From Prosopocoilus inquinatus (lineage: Eukaryota; Arthropoda; Insecta; Coleoptera; Lucanidae), in assembly GCA_036172665.1 (NCBI GenBank), contig CM069870.1, forward strand, positions 61,442,212 through 61,506,211: a DNA stretch of 64,000 bases, in the 5' to 3' direction. The notes below the pieces were generated by a model. The model was given only the letters and a program-made list of their open reading frames with translations, did not search any database and was not told the DNA's origin. Positions 11,944-23,868 of the stretch are shown one piece after another (position 1 is the first letter of the stretch; each line of letters begins with the position of its first letter). Both the position numbers and the translations under genes were made by a program.

Positions 11944-12016
11944 CTTGATGCTACTTCAGGATTCAGTTGACGGTGGAAACTGTATACTGTATGCCTTTTT
12001 TCGTGGTTTGGGGAAT

Positions 12017-12024
12017 CTTTTATA
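12017..12024 (-). promoter_or_regulatory. TATA box of aminopeptidase copy 1
   Basis: TATAAAAG on the minus strand, about 75 bp upstream of the ATG. The identical box occurs at the same relative position in the copies at 19 kb and 2.3 kb. Confidence 0.65.
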
Positions 12025-12789
12025 CCCGAAATCTTAAATTTGTTTATCTACAGCCAATAGATTTGGTCAATAAATAAAATTATGCACGATGATACACATA
12101 GCTTTTGTTCGCCCTAACAAAGAGCAAGTTAGGTGGACTTTTGTGGTTAATATTCTATTATTATTTTTTTAAGTGGGGTTGCATTGTTCCTTAATCAGTG
12201 CGTATTTTTATTTTAAGAATAGTCATGATATGTGTCAACGGTCTATTTCTTTCTTAACGAACTCTGTAAGAATGAGAAACAAAAGATTCTTTTAATAGTT
12301 TGGAGTTTTATTTAAACAGATTCTTATATTATTATTTGTTGATTTAAAAAATCTAATATTATCTAAATATATTATTTATAATCTACTGAAATTCTTCTGC
12401 AATTAGAACTTCCTTTTTACATGCTCTATTACTGTACCTAGGGTTCTTATTAACATTTAAAGAAATTGTGAAGTAATTTTTTATTTATTATTAAACATAC
12501 AAATTCGAAAAGATTGTAATAAAATATTACAAAAGAATTTATGTTCTTTGTTTATAAACAAAGGCGTTCTTAATCGATGTTATTTTAAGATTTTAAGCCG
12601 TAATTGAATGATAAGGACCTCTTTACAAATTTCCATAGAAATGTGCCTAAACAACACTTCCTTTTTGTTCTCGGTTATCTAGAGATAGGTAATTTGTGTC
12701 ACCTACTTCCTAGATTGATTTTTTATACACTTCATTTAGGGACTATCTAGCGATGTTTTATGTTAATATACGAAAATTATTGTTACATG

Positions 12790-12985
12790 TAGTGGGTGCC
12801 CAACGGGATTTTAAGTCATCGTCTGTGTAGGTAAAGTGTTCCGTGGCTTTGTTACTTCCTCTCCGTTGAAAGGGAAGCAGAGTCGAATTTATTGTATTCC
12901 TAACTGAGGGGTACCTGAAGTGAATATCGACCACTCCCAAGAAATATCTCGAGCGCGGTTCGAGTCTACCACCTTGCGATTTTTA
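12790..12985 (-). repeat. tRNA-derived SINE-like relic (unit B)
   Basis: This is the counterpart of 3118-3372, with a box-B-like ACTCGAACC and the same body ending GTTGGGCACCC. It is shared by units A and B in the same place relative to the gene. Confidence 0.45.
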
Positions 12986-13129
12986 AATACTGGAAAATGT
13001 GTTATTATCCCCACGCATTTTTAGAATGTGCAGCGTTACAAGAAAGATACTCACTGTATAATAATAATAATCTCCATAACTGTTTAACTTTTTAAATTTA
13101 AGTACTAGATAGCTTCAATTTTTGCATCT

Positions 13130-15570
13130 GATCTATTGTCACATAAGAACTTTGTTAAATTTACAATAACGTAAAAGCTATTTTGTCTCAAAATCACACG
13201 TAACGCCCATGACTCATAACTAGTACGAAAAACGAGGCATGTATCTCGTTTACCTGAAAATCGCAAATGTTAATTATTCGTTCAAACACATTATAAATTA
13301 AGTTCGGTAATTAATTCAGTAACCCCAAAGTTTCCCATAGCAAATCGATAAAGTTATCTCCCACCCGGTAGATGTACCCAAACTAGCACCAGACCAGTGG
13401 ACAGTGGTGCAAAACGCACTTTTTCGTGCCAAAAATATATAACTTCAAAATATATTGCTTCATGAAATTGAAATTTGGCACAAATGACAAGAGATGTACG
13501 AAAAAATAGAATTAAGGAGCAAACATAATACAAAGTTGATGTATAGGGCGTTGAAGAAATCATTTTGTATTCGTTTTATTTGATTTGATTAGATCAAGTA
13601 TAAAAGTTCTTATATATCACTTTTACGTAATTTAAATAAAAATTCAAACAAAAAGGGAGCAAAGAAATATAATTCTGATAATTTCAATTATAAGAATCAA
13701 GGAAAACCGATAATAATTAATTTTAAAATAAATCAGATTCTCTTCCTCTGAAATAATTTTTTATCTGTATCATAGTTTTAGTTTTGGAGAAATATCATTA
13801 TCATTCACAAATCATCAATAAAAGATTCTATTAATTGAAAACGAATTATTATTCCATATATTAGCAATTTTATACATAAAAATTAGTTATACTTTTAGAA
13901 CAAAACAATATAAGGAATTTTAATCCGAACTTTTGCTCTTTATGGGGGAAGTAGGGTACGTCACTATTTGCCTTTTTTCCAACACCCTGTATGTATGAAA
14001 TTCATAAAACATTTTTCCTTCCTTTAATTTATTGAAGTTTGAGGTATAGTTCAAAACGTTCATTTAAAAAAAAACAAAATAAATTACAAAACACGCCATT
14101 CGATTTAAGAAGTATAATGTGAGGATGAATTAAATCACAAATATATTACCTCTATAATTTATTTTGCGAATTTGTTAAGAATGGAAACTAAAACATCAAT
14201 AAAAAGGATGCTGGTATCATTACGCGCGTTGGTAAAGAGAACGTCAGTAAAACTTATTTAAATAAGATTTAACTGAAAGGACAAATTTGGAAAATTCATC
14301 TTCAAGTGAAAAGTTTTCAACATACATTTGTAATTGGGAAAATTATTTTTCCACTTTCAGAAAATACAGTGGATTAACAACCACTTTTAATTTTTAGTTC
14401 ATGTATTTTGAGAATAATAGTTAATAATTAATATTATTTAACAACTTTTTCAATGAAATGAAAGTTCACAAGTACTAAACAAACTGCAAAACTGTTTTTG
14501 ATATTATCCAAAAATGTTTGTACAACATGGCCATCTCGATTTGAAGTGTAATTAAAATATCCTAAATTAGAGCAACTTAAATACATGATAACAAGAAAAG
14601 GTACAAGAAGGTGCAGTTAAATTTTAAGAGAAACAGTTCTTAGACATTTATTCCTTATGTAAACATAAAATTTAAGGTGCCGGCAAATGCCGATAATAAC
14701 CAAAAGTCTACATATTTATTGACCTGCATGCAAAAAACAACCATTAATGTAAAGACTCGTACATAAAAAAAAAGAATGAAATAAATTTCGACTTACCATT
14801 CCCATAATCTACTATAAGTAAAGTATTTTGAAAAAGAACTATTAAATTTGTCAAGTTATTCACGCAGATGATATTTTAAAGTTAACAAAAACACGTTAAA
14901 AAATGTCATTTAATACCTTGGCATGTTACATCTTTTTAAAGGGCCAAAAGTCATAGAAAACAAATTCGTATTTTCTTAAATTATATTTTTTTAAATAAAT
15001 TTGAATATTAAGTATGCGACTAGAAATATTATGTTAACAAATTGTACAATTGATGAAAAGTACTTTTGGCGCGATTTATCTCCTAATGTCCCACTGTGCG
15101 GTGCTATATTCGTCTATCCATTGACGTCTAGGTTGATTACACCAGTGGTGTCCGTTAAAGGCGGTATTAAAAGTCCTTCGTAGATGCCGATACAAGAAGC
15201 CTATAAGGAAAGAGAATTACGGCAATAATAACTTGAACCAAAAACATACTTGTCCAAGTACCTCTTAGGACCAGACTGACACCAGCTGCAAGACGGCACC
15301 AAATCTACAGCCGGCCCCAGCGATTGATGCAAGAAACTTCCCTGAAGTCCTTGCCGCAAACAATATGAAATTATACTCTGTCCGCCTTGGATAAGCATCG
15401 ATACCAGACCTAACCCCCCTTAAAGCACCTTTGTGCCCTGGAGAAATCGTAAACGATACCAGGTGAAAAAGCCCGCGTTCAATTTAATAAAGTCACAACA
15501 TGGCTTCGCCCCAAAACCGCTAAGGAAGGAGTACTAACAATCAAAACTTGGTTGACGTAAGCTCTAACCA
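13130..15570 (+). repeat. Decayed coding-like block, copy 2, split by insertion
   Basis: 13130-13384 and 15085-15570 together match 6538-7290. The 1.7 kb between (about 13385-15085) is AT-rich and absent from copy 1. Its edges carry CAGTGGACA and the inverse of CAGTGGGACA, followed by GTGCCAAAA and GCGCCAAAA, so it looks like a non-autonomous DNA element. I could not define a clean target duplication. Confidence 0.5.
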
Positions 15571-16679
15571 ACTCGATTTAATTTAAAGGTCTAATGTGAC
15601 TGAATTTTATTCGACGAACAACAACACAAGTACAGGTGTCGTTGGGAACTGAAGAAAGGAATTGGCGTCAAAAAGAATCTCGACCTTGTCTCGGCTATAG
15701 ATAAACAAACTGTATAATTTCCAGTATAAATTTTGAAATAAATCGCAAATAATCTAATAAAAGTCGAGACATTCACAAGAAAACTACAAATTTACAAATA
15801 GATGTGATGTTTACATGAAAGGAAATTAAAACGCGCGATAACTCCGCAAGGCGTGACAAAAAACACCGCACCCCATGAGTATGGGTCGGAGAGATATATT
15901 TTGCGCGGTTCAAATTCTAATGAAGCGGGCAAAATAAGATATTAGACCGTAGCGTGTAAATAAACGTGAGGACTGCGGAGACAATTAACGCCGTTACAGC
16001 AATGGTGTTACTCAGTATAACAAAAAATAGGGCGATATTGCCGCAATAAAAAATTAAAGTTATGCAATCAACTCTTCTTGTTTCAGTGTGGAAAGATTTA
16101 GTAATTAGTTGACCAGTTGTACCTCGACCGCCAGAATATATTGCCACATTGCATCATATAGTAAGAACGCCTTAAATAATTTTCACCGTCCCATTACACA
16201 ATGTGCCTGTTCGATGCATTTTTACGGCGCTACTGAAACGATGGCGTGTGCTTATTCCAATCCTATCTTTACTCATGAGGAATAAGAACGTATTTATGCC
16301 GTGCGTCACACTGCGGCGAAAATTGCCGTATACAGGGTGATTCTAAGCAAACCGGATTTGAAACCGTAATAAAATTCGTTACGTTTTTTTCACTTTTCTC
16401 AAATGAGGCAATAAAAGATTTATAGTCTGTCCCCAAAATGAACTAATTACTTATTTAATCTTGATAAAATTTGCTAAGTGGCCAGTAAATTGCTAAAAAA
16501 TAATTTGCTTTTGTCGTGTTATACCGAGAAATATGAAGTAAGACAGTAACATACTTGTTTGAAGAAACGTAGGTTTTGAAAGGGGTTAAAATAAACCAGC
16601 GTCATTGCTGAAGCTCTGATTATTTCATGTTCATGTTTGTCATTCTAACAAAAATTCATTAAATAGTAAATTAATGTAC
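15571..16679. other. Intergenic DNA, nothing recognised
   Basis: No gene is seen. It is somewhat richer in CpG than its surroundings (15820-16350), without identifiable exons, repeats or RNA genes. Confidence 0.35.
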
Positions 16680-16719
16680 ATTATTTAAAATGTGAAAGAG
16701 GATATTTTTAACAGTTGTA

Positions 16720-16864
16720 GGGGTCTATTCTGTATCAAAACTGCTAAATTGAAAGGGGTGTTAAATTTTGTTGCTACGGTAACAACCAATCATGGAACTG
16801 TATTTTGAACTTTAAAGGACCTCTAAATTTTAACAGCCCGTTAAAAAGTTACAGAATACGCCCC
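16720..16864. mobile_element. Short MITE
   Basis: The termini are GGGGTCTATTCTGTA and the inverse of GGGGCGTATTCTGTA. The arms continue with GTTAAATTTT-like words. The length is 145 bp, with no coding capacity. It lies in the 3' flank of the aminopeptidase copy 2 unit. Confidence 0.7.
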
Positions 16865-17281
16865 GCAATGTTTCTATTTAAAAAATAAACGTTAATATTT
16901 CTTGATTGAAACTCTTCTTGTTGGGCTCGTTTTTTTTACTCTTCAACATTTAAAGCGCTGCATCTTAAAATTTAAACGCTGAACTTTGATGACGTCACAC
17001 TTTCAGCTTTAAAGCGACAATTTCAATCGCTACATCCGTAAAGAAACGCTGCAACGCATTTTTTCCTAAAGCTGAACATAGGAATATTTACATTGTATGT
17101 TTCGAGTCAATACCTAAAATGCACAACTTGTTCTAGTGAACTGCGTAAACGAAAGACGGGAAGACAAAAAAATAAATAAATAAAATGCAAATATACATTT
17201 ATTCTCAATAAATCATAACCATATACAAGCAGAGTGTTTATAAAACAATAGTAACAAGTTCATAATGATAATACAATAAGT

Positions 17282-19367
17282 TCAGGGATTTAAGAAGAAG
17301 GTGTTAGCAAGGGCAAGGAGAGGTTCTCCTAAAGCTGGTGCGGGGAAATTAATGCCTCCTGCAATGTCGAGGTGAGTGTACTTTAGTGGTCTTGCGCTTC
17401 CTGAACCATGCTTATCCAGACCCGATGCAAGCAACATAAAAGCAGCAACTCCTGAAATTGGATTTGTTTTAGTGTGATGTGTTACTATGCATTGGTAAGG
17501 TTTCCAGTAGTTGACCTTCCTTCCAAAGGGTATAGGTATAGGTAACTACTCAAGTCATGAATGTCCTTTCAACTTAAAACATATCAACAATAGAGTCTGT
17601 CATTTTCGATTTCAATTCAAAGGTCACACTTATTAAATTATTGGCTATTTTAACCTTCGTGTATTGTGCATAGTTTTTGAACCAAAGAAAATGTGTAACC
17701 ACGTACAGGAGGTTCCACTAATAATGGGAGTGGCTTTGGAAGCAAATGTGACGGTTTTTTTAAGATACTAAGAAAATGAAAGCACTGGTTAAATACCTTG
17801 ATGACCTCGTCGTCCTATAGCACCAATTTGGGTCACGTCATCTCCAATAGCTCTTCCACGATAATTAGAAAAGTCTTCTCGTCTAATTGTGGAGACTTCA
17901 ACGGGCTCCGCAATACTCTGGCCGCCCTTCTTAATTCTGAAGCTTACGCCTTCTCTACTTGCCGGTCCATTATCCAACGCTGCAAGCAGTCTTTATGCTT
18001 TTTGGAAACTATACTACTTTCTACTTACCTATGGAATATCCGACGCCGACAGTGTTCAGTCCGTGTCCAGTTAGAGTTCCCAAGACAAAGAGCTTTGGAT
18101 TTACAGCTTCTAAAGCGACGTCCTTCAACTGTAAACAAAAAATTAGATCGTGCACTAGAAAGTGCTATTAATACATACTTTGCAAAGAACATCGGCCATA
18201 GCGAACCGCCCTTCGGCATCTGTGTTGATGACTCGGACAAGAGCACCGGATCTGGCCTTAATAACCTCATCAGGGACATAAGCGTTTGATCCAATGCTGT
18301 TTCTAACGAGGGCCAAAGCGCCTATCACCCTTATATTAGGGGGTTGCAATTGGTTTACGACGTGCAGAAGACCCGCAATGGCAGCGGCGGCACCCTTGTC
18401 CCTGGACATTCCAACCAAGTTCCCATTGATTTTAACATCAACGCCCCCAATATCGACTGTCAACCCTTTGGCGACGAAAATCAGCGTGTCGGTAACCCTT
18501 GAGGGATCTGGTGGATTGTACTCCAAGTACACGATGCGGCCGTGGTGTCTCGGAGTGAATTTCGTAGCTCGGTTAACCGCCTCGAAAAGGGGATATTCTC
18601 TTGCGAACACCTCTTCGTCATCCACTACATCCACACTGACAGACGAATTAGCAAATATCTCTTCCACATATTCCTGAACTCTAAGAGGCGTCATTCTTTC
18701 TGGATCAGCATCGTTGATGTCTTTGGCTACGCGCAATCCCGAATCCAAAATCAGAGCATTTTGGATGATGGAGCTGATGTTGCTAGAGGAATAAATTCCT
18801 AGTTTCTCTGCCATTGGGAGCCTGCCCGGGGTAAGTTCTCGAACTTGGATTGGCTGCAAATATTTCGAAGTAGACTAGTTATTGGCGAATCGTTCGATTC
18901 ACTTACCTCATATAGTGCTTGCAAAACACCCAGCAGAATAACTAATTGCGAGTTTTCAAACTCAGGCGCTTCTTCTACGACGACCAACAGTCTCCTGATG
19001 CCCGCACTCAAAGCCCTCTGCGTTCCGCGCAAAGCAGTCTCTCTCAAGGACCTGACGTCATCGTAATCCACATCCAAATTACCGGTGGGTGCAAAAACAA
19101 TGCGACCTGATGGAATTGGTACAGGAAAAACGCTAACTTGAGATGCCAGGCTCGGATCTATTCTCAACAGGGGATCGATGGCATACCAAATTTGTTGGTC
19201 ATTAATTGGTCGGCCGTTCACGCTTACGAAGAGCAAACCATCGTAGCCCTCAGCCCTCATGCTCTGCTCTTCAGCAACTTCGAACGGCAAGTTCCTAAGG
19301 CTAACTCATCTAATTAATGAAATCCAAAATATTATTTATATTAATCTTACCTCTTAGACCCGACCAT
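17282..19367 (-). CDS. M17 leucyl aminopeptidase-like protein, copy 2
   Basis: This is a predicted cytosolic metallo-aminopeptidase, a paralogue of the gene at 9844-11943 with the same six exons of identical lengths: 19351-19367, 18907-19294, 18179-18853, 18029-18128, 17797-17979 and 17282-17451 (1533 nt, 510 aa). The ATG at 19367 lies about 75 bp below TATAAAAG (19439-19446). Residues expected for M17 catalysis are all present: Lys264 (AKGL), Asp269 (VDIGG), Lys276, Asp287 (SRDK), and Asp347, Glu349 and Arg351 in NTDAEGR. The first 135 residues form the N-terminal domain. It closely follows copy 1, including both intron phases and flanking DNA, which shows recent tandem duplication. The family match is to W07G4.4-like M17 peptidases; the exact substrate cannot be told from sequence. 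Confidence 0.92.
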
Positions 19368-19438
19368 CTTGATGCTGCTTTTTTTCAGTTAACGGTGCGA
19401 ACTGTTTACTGTATGCCTGTTTTCCTGGCTTGGTGAAT

Positions 19439-19446
19439 CTTTTATA
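19439..19446 (-). promoter_or_regulatory. TATA box of aminopeptidase copy 2
   Basis: TATAAAAG on the minus strand. An ACAGT initiator-like word lies about 30 bp downstream (near 19410). Confidence 0.65.
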
Positions 19447-20654
19447 CCCGAAATCTTTGAAAATTTGTTTATTTATCTAGTATCTGCAGCCAATAGCTGC
19501 GGGCAATAAATAAATTTATACACAATGATAGGTATTTGTTGACTAAACAAAGAGTAAGTCGAGCTTTTGTGGTTAATATTCTATTTTTATTTCGATAAGT
19601 GGGGTTGCATTGTTCCTGAATAAGTGCGTATTCATATTTTGAAAATAGTCATTGAATGTGTCAGCGATCTATTTTTTCCTTAGTTCAGGAAAAATTAAAG
19701 AAATTTTTTTTGCAGTTTCATTTAGACTGAATGTGAACTTATATTTGGTTAATTTTAATTATTTGTAATATTAAAATAATATATGTAATTCATTTCGGGA
19801 GAATTAATGGTTCTCCCTCCATGGAAAGTACTTTTCGTTATTGTTGAATGTTCAAACGTTTTCGTTATTTTTTTTATAATGATTAATAAATACGCAAATC
19901 GGTTAAAATAATACAAAGAATTCGCGTTCTTTATTTATAAAACAAGTCGTTCTAATCGATATTATTTTAAGATTTTTTGATAATTCATAATTGAATGATA
20001 TCAACCTCTTTACAAATTTAACTATTAAAATCTCGTAAAACGAGACTTCCTTTTTGTTCTATGTTATTTAGCGATAAGGAATTTTAGTCACCTGTTTCCT
20101 AGATTGATTCTTGTACGCATTTCTTTTGAAGATTGGAAACACGTTTTTCCTACACAGAGCAAAATTATTATAATTTTAATTGGATAATATTTGAAAGGCA
20201 AGAAGAAATAATTTTTTTTTTTGTAAAATAGAAATTGGATTAAATCTCTTAACCACAATATGCTTTTTTAATACTATGTACGCATTTCGGCAGCTAAGCT
20301 GCCATCTTTAGTACACGACTTCTTTCCTTCTCAATAACAAGAGAAGATTTTCTTTGTAGTTGACCGCTACAAAAATTTCTTGTTTGGAATAAAAGTAAAT
20401 AATTCAATATTATTATATACAGCGTGTCCCGGAAATTCATATAAAACTTCAGGAATTTCTTTTCGGCAAGCCGTAAAGGTTATAAAATTATAAAAAAAAT
20501 AATTCTGTAAAGCTTGGTGGTTTCAGCATACGAAGCAGAATACAGTAAAAAGAAATTGTTAAACTCATGCATGTAAGTAATTCAATTTAGAGAAAGGCTT
20601 CAGATTAAATAAATTTTAAATATATATTGTCGCTGTATAGCAAGTCTGCTCAGA

Positions 20655-20758
20655 TTGCAGTGGAGCCCCTCAAGCATTCTCTGTATAGCGCTATTTTGGC
20701 CCTAATTGGGGTCTCATCAGCAGAAGAGTAGCTCGAGAAGCTTCACCGCAATCCAGTC
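20655..20758 (-). ncRNA. Diverged hammerhead-ribozyme-like sequence
   Basis: On the minus strand CTGATGA is followed by a CCC/GGG stem II and by the palindromic stem III ATAGCGCTAT. Flanking CTCGAG-like and GCAGTG/CACTGC-like segments correspond to stem I of the copies at 26.9 and 40.2 kb. The invariant GAA after stem II reads AAA, so the catalytic G12 is lost and cleavage is not expected. Confidence 0.55.
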
Positions 20759-20783
20759 GACTTGCCCGATTTTTATATATAAA

Positions 20784-21098
20784 TATATATTGTCGTCGTC
20801 AAAAAAAACGGGTACTTTTCTTGACGTAAATTTAGCAATACTGAAACTTTTGCTAGGGAGCTGTAACTATGAACTGTCATTTACGAATGACAAACAAATT
20901 TTTGCCTTGTCTGTACGGTTTACATAAATAAGCCAATATTTTTCAAACTGTAATAATGACTGAACTTTATTAATTATTGTCCGTCATCCGTAAGTGTCAG
21001 TTCATAATTACAGCCATCCAGCAAAATTCTTAGCATTATTAAATTTACATCAAAGTGTCCACTTTTTTTTGGCAGCGACAGTATCTAATAAATTACAA
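20784..21098. repeat. Foldback repeat
   Basis: Inverted arms of about 105 bp (20786-20890 against 20985-21095) share ACGTAAATTTA, TTTTGCTAG/TTTTGCTGG and AACTATGAACTG words. There is no coding capacity. Confidence 0.65.
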
Positions 21099-21242
21099 AT
21101 GCAACTTATTAATTATTTATTTTGCTGTAAAGTTGTTACAGTTTTAAATTAATCTAATATTTCGGAACGCCCTGTATAGTATATTTATCGATGTCGAACT
21201 TTATTCATCTAAGTCGTTTTCTACATGTATATATATATAGCG

Positions 21243-22409
21243 TGTTGCGACATCTCGTCCGTTTCGAGGTCGCTCCCACGACCCTAGGAATTTGATTTGA
21301 TTCGGAGCTGCTTATGTCACATTTCGCCGGATTGGCAAAGTTTTCTCGATCTCTCTGTCTTTATGTTTCTTTTCTTCCCGTTTCCCCGAATCGAATTAGC
21401 GGCACTTCACTCTCCAGTTAGATTTTGGGTTAACCACACGTGTTTTGCGTGTACGGTGTTGTGATTTTTAGAATGTTTCCCTCGGGAAGGAGAAATATAA
21501 TTCACGGCCTTGGCCTTGGCCGATTCTGCAGTTACCGGAGCTGTGACTCGCCGTTTTAGACCGACTCGACACTGCACCGGAGACAGGTCGGGCTTTTATT
21601 TCCTTTTTTTAACTGCCTGCTCGTGTCAGCGATTGTTGATTGTTTTGGCTCGTTCTTGCGTGACCGAATAGAACCGCTTTGTTGGTAACATTACGAGACC
21701 CTTCAGACTTATGAATAGAGCTAGGCGGAAATTCTTGAAATGCGGCCGATTTACCTCCCACTCTACTGGTATATCGGATTCCTGTGTCGCGCACAAAATT
21801 TGAATGCCGTTCTAGTATGCACGCGACACCGTACTTCTGAATAGAAGTGGTGGGAGTCGATCAAGAATTTTCGCCTAGCTTTATTTATGAATTTTGACTA
21901 ATTTTAATTTTGTAGTTAAGATACATTCGGATCCGTATATTTAAACCCGGATGTTTTCGGTGTATTTAGAATTACAATTTCGGATTGAAATTATGCTTTA
22001 ATTTGTATTTGATTTGAGGCCTTTTGCCGACGTCTCGATTTAGCTAAACACCCACCTCTCAGCGAATTTTGATCAGAGTTAATTGTGTTCAGGATTTATA
22101 CTGCGGCTCTTGAGTTGATTTATTGTTTTGCTTGACTTGTTGTAAAAACTCTCTTTGATTTTGCTTTTGTCTTTGTATTACTTGAATTATTGAGTAAGTA
22201 AAACCTATGTAATATTTTGGACGTTTTCGGGTTTTCTTAATTTTTCCGCGGTTTCCAATAAAAATTGAGTGGCGCCCTTTTTATTAAATTTCGCGATTGG
22301 TTTGAGAATCCCATAACCGTCCCATTGTAGCTGCCGGCGGCTCTGAAATCAGTCGATTCGGAGCTAATTTTGTTACCTGACGAGCACCGTTTGGTGGTGA
22401 CACAATAAA
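21243..22409 (+). mobile_element. Possible solo LTR-like block
   Basis: This is a compositionally distinct, less AT-rich block that begins TGTTGCGACATC and ends GGTGGTGACACA, with an AATAAA near 22257. This TG...CA layout suggests a solo long terminal repeat with a MITE nested at 21721. I found no matching target duplication and no second copy in the window, so the ends are uncertain. Confidence 0.3.
21721..21878. mobile_element. MITE, copy 1 of CTAGGCG family
   Basis: The termini are CTAGGCGGAAATTCTTGA and the inverse of CTAGGCGAAAATTCTTGA. Its reverse complement matches the element at 63037-63219, including the central GTGCGCGAC and the CTCCCACCACTTCT segment. Confidence 0.75.
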
Positions 22410-22780
22410 ATCAGGTATAATGTTCTAACTTTGAAAGAGCTACACCTCTGAACTCTTAATTAGAAAGAAAGTATTAGAAATATTTAATTATATGTATTTT
22501 GCAGTAGTCTGTTTTGATGTTTTTAGGAGTACTCAAAAAGCAATCGCGTGACATTCAAGTATGTTTTAATTATGTTTAATTAATGTGTGACCTAACTGAT
22601 TTTAATTTAATTACCGTGTACATTCCGTTTTTTTTTTGGCAGTTTTCCGCTAAAAGTGTTATCTGTAGAGGGTTAGTATACAAGAAACTTGCTACCAATA
22701 GAAATGTCATGCAGTTTTCAAATCGGGAAACAAATAAATTTTATATGCTTTTCTGAGACACCCTATAATTCGAGATATTA

Positions 22781-23868
22781 CGTGGGGTGCTGGAAAATTT
22801 TCTGGAATCTAATAGGTCTAGAATTGTTAGCGTTTATCAATGGTCATATTTGAAGAATTTGACGTTTTTTCGCCTATAATTCTATTGACAGTTCCTATAC
22901 AAGTGAACTAGTTTTGTTTGTACAGCATTTGAGAAAAAGTAATTTTGTGTAAACATGGTAATCTCGCCTGAAAATTTTCGTGCCATGATTTTTACGATTT
23001 CAAATGTGGTCTAACGCCGAAACAATGCCTCGATCGGCTTCATTTGGCTTTTGGAGATGAAGCACCATCAAAGAGCAGTGTTCATTATCGGTTTGCCGAA
23101 TTCCAGCGTGGACGTACCTCTCTCAGTGACGAATTTCGTGAAGGTCGTCCATCAACATCTGTTGTTCCCAATAATGTAGATGCTGTGCGAGAAATGCTTG
23201 AGCGAGATCGACATGTGACATACCGTGAGATTCAAGCATCCTTATGCATTGACATGAAAGCAATACACCAGATTTTGCATGATCATTTGAACGTACGAAA
23301 GCTTTGCAGTCGTTGGATCCCACACAATTTAACAGAAGCGCTAAAGCGGGGTCGTGTCAAATGGTGCGAAGAAATGCTCAAGAAATTCAATGGAGGTCGT
23401 TCAAATTTAGTTTATAACATCGTCACTGGTGACGAAACGTAGATCTATTCGTACGAGCCAGAAGGTAAACAACAATCTACCGTTTGGGTATTTCAAAATG
23501 AACCAAAACCAACAAAAGTTGTCCGTTCACGCAGTGCTGCGAAGCAAATGATTGCTTGTTTCTTTGGTTTAACTGGTTTTGTAGCAAACGTGGCTTCAGA
23601 GGATCGAAAAACCGTGAATGCTGATTGGTTTACTATAATTTGTTTGCCGGAAATCATTGATCAAATAAGAAGAAACAATCGAAATCGACGAATTATTCTC
23701 CATCATGATAACGCTAGCTCTCACTCAGCCCGTCAAACAATTGATTTTTTGTCCAACAAAAATGTTGAATTAATGACTCATTGTACATATTGACCTGATT
23801 TATCACCTAATGATTTCTTTTTGTTCCCAAATATCAAAAATAAAATGCGTGGTGAGCGATTTTCGTCG
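22781..23868 (+). mobile_element. Mariner, 3'-truncated
   Basis: The left terminal repeat CGTGGGGTGCTGGAAAATTT follows a TA (22779-22780). The right terminal repeat is absent, and the match stops near 23,868 in the coding region. It belongs to the same family as the element at 60959-62209. Confidence 0.85.
22955..23868 (+). pseudogene. Mariner transposase, broken
   Basis: The ATG at 22955 is followed by a frameshift near 22990. The frame from about 23038 encodes the helix-turn-helix domain and WIPHNLTE, then VTGDET with the first Asp, followed directly by a TAG where the other copy has a Trp codon. The second Asp (HHDNASSHSA, near 23705) is present. A stop lies in the region of the third Asp (23792), and the C-terminus is deleted. 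It is clearly inactive. Confidence 0.88.

Larger units (their letters stand above)
7270..12985. repeat. Segmental duplication unit B
   Basis: This unit holds complete aminopeptidase copy 1 with its flanks. The left edge (7290-7365) matches 1740-1800 and 16,890-16,915. The right flank (12,120-12,985) matches 2460-3345. The element at 8094-9480 has been inserted into it. The C-rich AATAAA-bearing 3' flank (9690-9810) is shared with the other two units. Confidence 0.75.
16660..20110. repeat. Segmental duplication unit C
   Basis: This unit holds aminopeptidase copy 2 with shared 3' flank (from 16,676, with an AATAAA near 17,200) and shared upstream DNA to about 20,110 (ending at the CCTAGATTGATT word also found at 3030 and 12,710). 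It lacks the SINE-like relic of units A and B. Confidence 0.7.
20420..21174. mobile_element. Non-autonomous DNA element with TA target
   Basis: The ends are CAGCGTGTCCCGGAAAT and the inverse of CAGGGCGTTCCGAAAT, with TA on both sides. It encloses a diverged hammerhead sequence (20655-20758) and a separate foldback (20784-21098), so it is probably composite. Confidence 0.6.

Noticed and set aside
21243..22409. Confident LTR retrotransposon
   Set aside because: No internal coding region, no second LTR and no target duplication; kept only as a low-confidence solo-LTR-like block.
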